NCBI GenBank assembly: GCA_017861495.1
Contig: JAGFXW010000152.1
Span: 1 to 6,200, forward strand
From: Bacillota bacterium
GTDB taxonomy: Bacteria > Bacillota_C > Negativicutes > CTSoil-072
Reading direction: 5' to 3'
Length of the DNA: 6,200 nucleotides
Shown here in pieces: positions 1 to 5,231 of this stretch. The translations under genes were made by a program, and so were the position numbers. Under the pieces are notes generated by a model. That model saw only the letters and a program-made list of their open reading frames with translations, searched no databases and was not told the DNA's origin. The stretch's first letter is position 1; each line of letters starts with the position of its first letter.

Positions 1-377
1 AACACTTGGAGACGGATTTCTTGCACATACTCCTGATGCCGTTCTTCCATTTTTTCGTTAATCTTTTTTTCAATTTTGTCTTCGACTGTCCGCCGCGCCG
101 TCATATCGGCCAATTCGTCTTCGATTTCATTTAGTGCGGCCGGAATTTCTTCCAATGCGGGTAGCTGATCAATCGTCGGGTCGCTTAAGACCATTTTTTG
201 CAACGCCAAAACCCGCTCCGGCAAATTACCAGAACGAATCAATTCCAAAGCATCCAGCTTACCGGCCTTCAAAACCAGTTTTTCAGGACCGATGATACCG
301 GAAAAAATGGTATATAGCGACGTTACCTGCCGTTCCAGCTGATCCAATTTTGAACCCGGTGATTGTAAATCTGTCAT
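1..377 (-). CDS. lonC: Lon-family protease, LonC-like, N-terminal part (runs off the window)
   Basis: The first ~125 residues of a larger protein are present, beginning MTDLQSPGSKLDQLERQV; the 3' end lies beyond position 1. The ATG at 377 is the only good start, because an in-frame TGA lies 28 bases upstream at 407-405; a weak AGGCGG lies 9 nt before it. The visible part is mostly helical and charged. It ends in a coiled-coil-like stretch (ARRTVEDKIEKKINEKMEER, then HQEYVQEIRLQV) that resembles the helical arm preceding the AAA+ module of Lon proteases (the 'QxEYyLxEQ' region). The AAA+ and Ser-Lys protease domains are off-window, so the call rests on this arm and the position after rplI. Lon-type proteins called LonC in spore-forming Firmicutes are thought to act in sporulation; this is family knowledge, not shown here. 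It could also be another Lon/LonB-type AAA+ protein. The 42-nt gap to rplI suggests co-transcription. Confidence 0.68.
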   Translation of the reverse strand, partial: MTDLQSPGSKLDQLERQVTSLYTIFSGIIGPEKLVLKAGKLDALELIRSGNLPERVLALQKMVLSDPTIDQLPALEEIPAALNEIEDELADMTARRTVEDKIEKKINEKMEERHQEYVQEIRLQV

Positions 378-419
378 AACTTTGTTCCGCCTACTTTCCT
401 TCCTTCATACTCAAGCTTA

Positions 420-866
420 TTAGGCTTCGATTACCTTCACCTGAATTTGTGTGCTCACTTCCGGATGCAGTTTAATGGCCGCGGTATACGTGCCCAGCAT
501 CTTGATGGTTTCTTTCAATTCAATTTTCCGTTTATCCATTTCGATCCCGTGTTCCCGCGCCAACGCTTCGGCAATATCCTTGCCGGTTACCGCGCCGAAC
601 AGTTTGCCGCCTTCCCCCGTCTTCACGGCAACGGTAACAACTACTTTAGCCAATTGCGCCGACATTACCCGGACTTCATCCAATAATTGCTGTTGCTTTC
701 GTGCAGCAGCAGATTTTTGCTGGTTTACGGCATTAATATTAACCGCAGTTGCGGGAATAGCCAACTTGCGTGGCAATAAATAGTTGCGCGCATATCCCTC
801 GGAGGCCTCGATAATGTCTCCTTTTTTACCAAGACCTTTCACTTCTTGCTGTAGAATTAATTTCAT
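420..866 (-). CDS. rplI: 50S ribosomal protein L9
   Basis: This is a 148-residue protein, essentially the usual length for bacterial L9, which binds 23S rRNA at the base of the L1 stalk. The N-terminal rRNA-binding domain (about residues 1-50) carries the L9 signature region GLGKKGDIIEASEGYARNYL, followed by LPRKLAIPATA. A lysine-, glutamine- and alanine-rich connecting helix follows (about 45-75), then a C-terminal domain with GKLFGAVTGKDIAEAL near residue 90. Two signature positions differ from the commonest residues: Ala for Val before SEGYARN, and Lys for Gly after LLPR. I chose the ATG at 866 because it gives the standard MK-type start and has GGAGAG 8 nt upstream. The in-frame GTG at 875 lies inside that Shine-Dalgarno and is unlikely to be used. 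The start lies within the end of gdpP, so translation is probably coupled to gdpP, and lonC follows after 42 nt. Confidence 0.97.
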   Translation of the reverse strand: MKLILQQEVKGLGKKGDIIEASEGYARNYLLPRKLAIPATAVNINAVNQQKSAAARKQQQLLDEVRVMSAQLAKVVVTVAVKTGEGGKLFGAVTGKDIAEALAREHGIEMDKRKIELKETIKMLGTYTAAIKLHPEVSTQIQVKVIEA

Positions 867-2838
867 ATTGTTCACTCTCCTCAGTGTATTTTGTAATCAA
901 GCGAATTACCATTTGCTTGGCTTCTTCCATGGCGATATCCTTCAGTTGCGCTCCGGCTACGGTTTGATGGCCGCCGCCGCCCAACTCTTCCATGATCAGC
1001 TGCACATTAATATTGCCCTGAGAACGGGCGCTGATTCCCACCCCGCCGACCATAGGAAACAAGACAAAACTGGCTTCCACGCCTTCAATATTCAGCAGCA
1101 TGTCTGCCGACTGCGCCGCAACAATTTGCGCATTTTTTACATGTTCCGGACAGATGGATACCAACGCGCCGCCGGGCAGCATTTCTGCATTTTGAATAAT
1201 TTCCCCCCGCGCTTTGACGATATCAAAATCAACGCGGAATAATTGCCGGACCATGGTCGGGTCGGCGCCGATGCGCCGTAAATACGAAGCCGCCTCAAAC
1301 GTCCGTACGCCGGTCTGCACGGCAAAGTTTTTCGTATCGACGACGATGCCGGCATACAGAGCGGATGCCTCCAGCCGGTTCAAATCCAGCGCATCGTCAT
1401 AATACATCAATAACTCCGCTACCAGTTCACTGGTCGAAGAAGCAGATGGCTCCAAATAAACCAACAGATTATTTTCGATGAAGGTTTTCGCCCGCCGATG
1501 ATGGTCAATGATAATAATCCGTTCAAAACGCGATAACAGCTCAGGAGCGGCTGTCAATTCCGGACGGTGTGTGTCAAGGACAAACAGGAGCGTCTCCTCA
1601 ACCGGCAGTTCCCCCGCCTCAGCCGGACTTAAAAACAGGCCCGCGTATTCCGTATATTCTGGCAAAATTTCCAGCAGCTTTTCCATTGCCAGCCCAGGCT
1701 GGCTTACCACAATATGCGTACGTTTGTTTAAGTAACGCGCCATTTTGGCAACACCTAATGCAGCGCCCAAACTATCAAAATCTTCTCCGCCATGACCCAT
1801 GATCACAACGAGTTTTGCACTTTCAATGCTTTCACGAATAGCCTGAGCCACGACCCGCGCTTTCACACGGGTACTTTTTTCCACCGATTTTGCTTTGCCG
1901 CCATAAAATTGAAATTCCCCTTGTAAATTAACGGCCACCTGATCGCCGCCGCGGCTAAGGGCCAAATCAAGTCCGGCCTGGGCGCGTTGGCCCAACAACG
2001 CCGGCGAAACTTCATCGGCGGCAATCCCGATGCTCAACGTCACCGGAATTTTATTCCCGCCATGGATATTGCGGATCTGGTCAAGAATATCAAACTTTTC
2101 GGCCAATAATTGCGTCAGCGCCTGGCGGGAAAATATGGCCAGATACATGTCATCAGTATACTTTTTTAAGAAACTTTCATGCTGGGAAACCCATTCGATC
2201 AAATGCCTGTTCACATCCGCCGTAATCGCAGTACGCTGGTTCTCCGTCAGCCCCTGCAGCACATCGCCATAATTGTCAATTTGGATATAGGCCAAAACCG
2301 GCATCGCCGCATGGCATTCCGGCTGAACGGTTTCACTGGGGGTAATATCCGTAACGTAAAGAATCACACGCTTATCTTCCAGGTTATTTTGCTCTAACGG
2401 ACGGTAAATCACTTGGTAATGACGGTCACCATGGTGAAGGATTTCCATCCCTGCCTTCCCAATCATCTGTTCTACTCCCAGATTAGGCCAGAGCATTTGA
2501 ATAGGCTGGCCAACTGCAAGCTGTCCATTGCCCCAGGAAACCATCAATTTATTCAACCAATACAGCTTTCCGCCATTGTCGACAATCGCCATCGCAACCG
2601 GCAACTGCTGCAAAGCATGGCAAGAAGCCTGGTCAACATGTTTCGTCAACGATTCCAAATACTCCGTCAATGCTTCTTGCCGCTTTAGATATCGTTTGCG
2701 CCCATCGAAATATACGATGCTTAACAAAATGATCCCCAGTGCGGCCATAACCTGATTATAAAAAACAATCACAATCAGCATCATAGCAGCAATTGCAACA
2801 AAAAACCGGATATCAAGCCAGAAAGATGAATTTTTCAC
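826..2838 (-). CDS. gdpP: Cyclic di-AMP phosphodiesterase GdpP (YybT family; PAS, degenerate GGDEF, DHH-DHHA1)
   Basis: GdpP hydrolyses the second messenger c-di-AMP to pApA and is membrane anchored. At 670 residues it matches the family (about 660). Two transmembrane helices lie at about residues 10-27 and 30-45, followed by a basic stretch (GRKRYLKR). A PAS domain covers about 72-165; it binds haem in the Bacillus homologue. A GGDEF-like domain at about 178-305 has SRGGDQV in place of the active GGDEF signature, as is normal for the family, so cyclase activity is not expected. The DHH domain has the metal-binding residues H349, D353, D355 (HGGEDFD), D422 (DTH), D445-H446-H447 and D501. DHHA1 ends with GGGGHQ (620-625). 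The start is GTG at 2838, with GAGGG 5 nt upstream. The gene follows yybS by 18 nt and overlaps rplI by 41 nt. The last ~20 residues (from about TEESEQYEINS) look like an unstructured tail. Confidence 0.96.
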   Translation of the reverse strand: MKNSSFWLDIRFFVAIAAMMLIVIVFYNQVMAALGIILLSIVYFDGRKRYLKRQEALTEYLESLTKHVDQASCHALQQLPVAMAIVDNGGKLYWLNKLMVSWGNGQLAVGQPIQMLWPNLGVEQMIGKAGMEILHHGDRHYQVIYRPLEQNNLEDKRVILYVTDITPSETVQPECHAAMPVLAYIQIDNYGDVLQGLTENQRTAITADVNRHLIEWVSQHESFLKKYTDDMYLAIFSRQALTQLLAEKFDILDQIRNIHGGNKIPVTLSIGIAADEVSPALLGQRAQAGLDLALSRGGDQVAVNLQGEFQFYGGKAKSVEKSTRVKARVVAQAIRESIESAKLVVIMGHGGEDFDSLGAALGVAKMARYLNKRTHIVVSQPGLAMEKLLEILPEYTEYAGLFLSPAEAGELPVEETLLFVLDTHRPELTAAPELLSRFERIIIIDHHRRAKTFIENNLLVYLEPSASSTSELVAELLMYYDDALDLNRLEASALYAGIVVDTKNFAVQTGVRTFEAASYLRRIGADPTMVRQLFRVDFDIVKARGEIIQNAEMLPGGALVSICPEHVKNAQIVAAQSADMLLNIEGVEASFVLFPMVGGVGISARSQGNINVQLIMEELGGGGHQTVAGAQLKDIAMEEAKQMVIRLITKYTEESEQYEINSTARSERSW
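875..882 (-). promoter_or_regulatory. Shine-Dalgarno of rplI, embedded in the gdpP coding sequence
   Basis: The minus strand reads GAGGAGAG here; its GGAGAG part ends 8 nt before the ATG at 866. The site decides the rplI start, because the upstream GTG at 875 overlaps it. It lies wholly inside the last codons of gdpP, so ribosomes finishing gdpP pass over it. Confidence 0.8.
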
Positions 2839-2843
2839 AGTAG

Positions 2844-2851
2844 CCCTCTCT
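2844..2851 (-). promoter_or_regulatory. Shine-Dalgarno of gdpP, supporting a GTG start
   Basis: The minus strand reads AGAGAGGG, ending 5 nt before the GTG at 2838. It lies in the 18-nt gap after the yybS stop codon and supports GTG as the gdpP start. Confidence 0.7.
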
Positions 2852-2856
2852 CCCCG

Positions 2857-3816
2857 CTAATCCGCACCAGTCCTTCTCAGTCGGCGATAATCAATCGCAA
2901 TATCTACAGCCCCGACAAGGATCAGGATCTGACTGAGGAATCCATTGCTTAGCACCAAAATAAGGATAAGTCCTCTAACAAACTTGGATACTTTATATTT
3001 GTCCGTCAAAAAGAAAACCAGCGCCAATCCTTGTACTAAAAGGAATATACTTGCTAAGACCTGCAGGTTCAGTCCGACTTCAAACAACCAGGAAATTTCC
3101 CGTGTCCGACCCCAGTATATCATAATCAACGCGGCTAAAAAGCCGGCTAGCACCACCCACGGCATATTCCAATGTTTGAAAGGCGGAAACGGCGCAACGG
3201 TATGGCCTAGTTTTTTCATTACGGCTTTCGCAACGACAAAGTTTAAATAGGTGTCAAAAACAGCGGCGGCCATAAATCCAGCCGGCAGGATAATCTTGAG
3301 TACACTCATCATTTCCTGCATAGCCGTGCTGAGTTTTTCCAAGTCTTCTTCTTTCATACCCAGGTTACGATAAATTTCAGTCACCTGGCCAACTGACTGT
3401 ACCAAGGCATCCGTTTGCGCAGCCAGGGGATTAACCCCCATGACCAACGCGCCAATTCCCAAAACCGCCACTTTTGACACCAGTGAAGCGGCCGATCCGA
3501 CGATCATCGTCCGTACGGGACTGTATCCGGCACGGAAGGAATGCCCTAAAACAATACCGATCAAGCCAAAACCAATAACCACCCCGACTGCATGCAGCGG
3601 ATGCATCAGGATGGCAATCAGCAAACCGGAAGCCACAGTAGCCATAAGGCTCCATTTATACCCATGCCGGGCTCCCAATAAAATAATCGGCACCGGCCAA
3701 ATCAAACTCACAAAAGCGCCCAATAGCGGTAAATAAGCACTGATCAGCGCAAACAGGATCGCAACAGCGGTTAATACACCGCCCTCCACCATCGGTTTAA
3801 TTCTCGTTTGACTCAT
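2857..3816 (-). CDS. yybS: YybS-family (DUF2232) polytopic membrane protein
   Basis: This is a 319-residue, very hydrophobic protein with about eight or nine predicted membrane segments: roughly residues 13-35, 36-50, 55-72, 74-93, 102-128, 172-197, 220-236, 245-271 and 281-306. A charged, probably non-membrane helix lies near 140-170 (EIYRNLGMKEEDLEKLSTAM). A PFPPFKHWNMPW motif at about 209-220 resembles the conserved Pro-Phe/Trp-x-x-Pro motif of the YybS family. The protein ends in basic residues (DYRRLRRTGAD). Its molecular function is unknown to me; the N-terminal half resembles substrate-binding (S) components of ECF-type vitamin transporters. The start is ATG at 3816 with AAGGGG 4 nt upstream. 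An in-frame ATG at 3861 would add 15 basic residues but has no visible ribosome binding site. It is first in the yybS-gdpP-rplI-lonC run, and its stop lies 18 nt before gdpP, so co-expression with GdpP is very likely. Confidence 0.88.
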   Translation of the reverse strand: MSQTRIKPMVEGGVLTAVAILFALISAYLPLLGAFVSLIWPVPIILLGARHGYKWSLMATVASGLLIAILMHPLHAVGVVIGFGLIGIVLGHSFRAGYSPVRTMIVGSAASLVSKVAVLGIGALVMGVNPLAAQTDALVQSVGQVTEIYRNLGMKEEDLEKLSTAMQEMMSVLKIILPAGFMAAAVFDTYLNFVVAKAVMKKLGHTVAPFPPFKHWNMPWVVLAGFLAALIMIYWGRTREISWLFEVGLNLQVLASIFLLVQGLALVFFLTDKYKVSKFVRGLILILVLSNGFLSQILILVGAVDIAIDYRRLRRTGAD

Positions 3817-3820
3817 TCTA

Positions 3821-3826
3821 CCCCTT
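3821..3826 (-). promoter_or_regulatory. Probable Shine-Dalgarno of yybS
   Basis: The minus strand reads AAGGGG, ending 4 nt before the ATG at 3816. It is imperfect but is the only purine-rich site near either candidate start, and it favours 3816 over 3861. Confidence 0.55.
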
Positions 3827-3903
3827 TTCCGGCAAAAACGCTGCCTCAACTCGCTCTGCATTTTTTAGTGTTACGTACAGCCAGCGGCTTCCGCCGTCGC
3901 CTT

Positions 3904-3928
3904 AAAAGCCCGCCGCAATGCGGGTTTT
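3904..3928 (-). terminator. Intrinsic (Rho-independent) terminator, near-symmetrical
   Basis: On the minus strand, AAAACCCGC is followed by a 6-base loop, then GCGGG, a single C, and TTTT. The 5-bp GC core is flanked by A- and T-tracts, which extend the stem apart from one bulged base. It lies 65 bases after the metallophosphoesterase stop and about 90 bases before the yybS start, so it should end the upstream transcript. Because there are A- and T-tracts on both sides, it could also work on the plus strand, although no plus-strand gene is present to need it. Confidence 0.72.
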
Positions 3929-3993
3929 CTAACATTATTAGTATTCGGACTATCCTGCCAGTTTCCTGCCAACCAGGCAACCCGGAACACCGA

Positions 3994-5178
3994 TCAGCTT
4001 GCCAAGGTAAACATCGTAATTTCCGCCGGACAGCCCAATCGGAACGGCAGCCACTGCCCAGTACCGGTGCTGACATAGCCGTACGATTGCTCTTGTCGGT
4101 ATAAGCCGCGCATATATTGGTATTTCAGCGGCAATATCGATTGGCCAAACAAACCGACCTGCCCGCCGTGCGTATGTCCGGTCAAGGTTAATGGAATTCC
4201 GGCTTGAAACGCATCCGTAATAAAATCCGGATGATGGCTTGCCAGCAGGGAAAATGCCCCTTTCGGCACATTTTGCAAGGCCCGCTGCAAATAATCCTGC
4301 CGTTTGCCGTCAGAAGAAGCTCCCCGGGGAACCCACGGAAAATCGACACCCAGCAAATAGACCGGCTTTTCGCCGGCAATGATCTGCTGACTGTTATTTA
4401 CGAGCAAGGTAGCCGGGCTATTTTTCCATACCCGGCGGATTCGGTCCAGATCCCGGAAATATTCGTGATTGCCTAGACAATAGTATACGCCTTTCGGCAG
4501 CGTGGCATGAAATTTTTCCAGCCGCTCCATCGTTGCCGTCAACTCATCCAAATTGTCAATCAGGTCACCGGTAATAACCAGCATGTCTGGTTTCTCACGT
4601 TGCAGCATCGACAATACCTGGTCCAATTTTTCTATGCTGAAAAACGGGCCAATATGGGTATCACTGATTTGGGCTATTTTTAATTTACCAATCCCGGCCG
4701 GAAAATCCGGCATTACAAGATTATGCCGTTGGACAACAATGTCCGCTGCGTCAAACACGCCATTGACACTCACACCCAAACCTAACGCAGGTACCGTAGT
4801 GGCTGCATGCTGCAAGAAATCGCGCCGGGTCATCGTGTCGCCGTCCAGCTTGTCTTGACCTGTTTTTTCCGTCTTGTTCCAGCGCTTTTTGCAAAAAACA
4901 ACTCCTTGCACCAACAATAAAAGAGGCAACATGAAGAGAAGCCCCAATATCCAGGCAAAGCCGATAGTAAATCCGACGACCGGAATGCCTGTCGTATAAA
5001 ACGTCCAGCTGGCAAGCGTTGCAATCGTCATCACGGCCGTGATACTCCAATAGGCAACACGAATCCACCGCTTTTGAAAAACCTCCAAAAGCCGGTTCAA
5101 AAAGAAATAAACAAGCCAGCTAATAAAAACCTCAGTTCCTAGTACCATCGCCAAAAACACAATTGATGGACTACGCAC
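3994..5178 (-). CDS. Membrane-anchored metallophosphoesterase (YkuE/YaeI-like) with internal twin-arginine motif
   Basis: A calcineurin-like metallophosphoesterase of 394 residues. All di-metal motifs are present: DTH (173-175), GDLID (204-208), GNHE (236-239), SHHPD (314-318) and GHTHGG (334-339). The substrate cannot be read from sequence; relatives act on phospholipid or cell-envelope phosphoesters. Three predicted membrane segments precede the enzyme (about residues 6-28, 41-60 and 67-95), each basic flank (FQKRWIR, CKKRWNK) suggesting a cytoplasmic side. Next comes TRRDFLQ (117-123) and a moderately hydrophobic stretch to about 142, resembling a Tat signal, so the catalytic domain is probably outside the membrane. 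I chose GTG 5178 because AGGAGGG ends 4 nt before it; in-frame ATG 5193 and TTG 5208 lack such a site. An internal ATG at 4833 would begin exactly at TRRDFLQ but has no good ribosome binding site. The pyrophosphatase gene ends 53 nt upstream and a terminator follows. Confidence 0.9.
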   Translation of the reverse strand: MRSPSIVFLAMVLGTEVFISWLVYFFLNRLLEVFQKRWIRVAYWSITAVMTIATLASWTFYTTGIPVVGFTIGFAWILGLLFMLPLLLLVQGVVFCKKRWNKTEKTGQDKLDGDTMTRRDFLQHAATTVPALGLGVSVNGVFDAADIVVQRHNLVMPDFPAGIGKLKIAQISDTHIGPFFSIEKLDQVLSMLQREKPDMLVITGDLIDNLDELTATMERLEKFHATLPKGVYYCLGNHEYFRDLDRIRRVWKNSPATLLVNNSQQIIAGEKPVYLLGVDFPWVPRGASSDGKRQDYLQRALQNVPKGAFSLLASHHPDFITDAFQAGIPLTLTGHTHGGQVGLFGQSILPLKYQYMRGLYRQEQSYGYVSTGTGQWLPFRLGCPAEITMFTLAS

Positions 5179-5182
5179 AATA

Positions 5183-5189
5183 CCCTCCT
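5183..5189 (-). promoter_or_regulatory. Strong Shine-Dalgarno that places the metallophosphoesterase start at GTG 5178
   Basis: The minus strand reads AGGAGGG, a near-perfect match to the anti-Shine-Dalgarno, ending 4 nt before GTG at 5178. Starting at ATG 5193 or TTG 5208 would put this sequence inside the coding region and leave those codons with only weak purine runs. Confidence 0.75.
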
Positions 5190-5197
5190 GCATACTC

Positions 5198-5230
5198 TCT
5201 GTCAACAAACTTCTGTGAAATCTGTCAACA
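5198..5230. repeat. Direct repeat of 10 bp (two exact copies, one degenerate copy between)
   Basis: TCTGTCAACA occurs on the plus strand at 5198-5207 and 5221-5230, 23 bases apart. A related TCTGTGAAA lies between them at 5212-5220. On the minus strand each exact copy reads TGTTGACAGA and contains TTGACA, the consensus -35 hexamer. The repeat lies between the pyrophosphatase stop and the metallophosphoesterase start, where a regulator site or promoter could sit. Chance is not excluded at this length. Confidence 0.55.
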
Positions 5231-5231
5231 T

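Larger units (their letters stand above)
3817..3993 (-). other. Intergenic region between the metallophosphoesterase gene and yybS
   Basis: This 177-base gap is the longest in the window. It holds the terminator hairpin at 3904-3928. Upstream of that, TCCTGCCA occurs twice on the plus strand (3953-3960 and 3964-3971). A small potential hairpin lies at about 3885-3900 (stem CGGC/GCCG around GGAA on the minus strand). A promoter for the yybS run would be expected downstream of the terminator, between about 3900 and 3830. I could not find a convincing -35/-10 pair there; only weak AT-rich candidates such as TAACACT are present. Confidence 0.6.

Noticed and set aside
391..408. A five-codon mini-ORF (MKEGK) between rplI and lonC
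   Set aside because: It is too short to support; the purine-rich bases are better explained as part of the lonC translation initiation region.
451..783. A 110-codon plus-strand frame antisense to rplI
   Set aside because: It lies within the L9 coding region on the opposite strand, and its sequence matches no motif that I recognise.
784..1242. A 152-codon open frame on the plus strand antisense to gdpP
   Set aside because: It lies opposite the clearly conserved GdpP DHH/DHHA1 coding region, has no ribosome binding site or recognisable motif, and its composition is that expected from an antisense frame.
1938..1964. Possible active GGDEF diguanylate cyclase site in GdpP
   Set aside because: The motif is SRGGDQV rather than GGDEF/GGEEF; this degenerate form is the norm in GdpP and is not associated with strong cyclase activity.
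3817..3861. Longer yybS start at ATG 3861
   Set aside because: It has no Shine-Dalgarno, adds a short basic non-family extension, and the ATG at 3816 has a purine-rich site in place.
5179..5208. Longer metallophosphoesterase starts at TTG 5208 or ATG 5193
   Set aside because: Both would place the AGGAGGG ribosome binding site inside the coding region and have only weak upstream purine runs.
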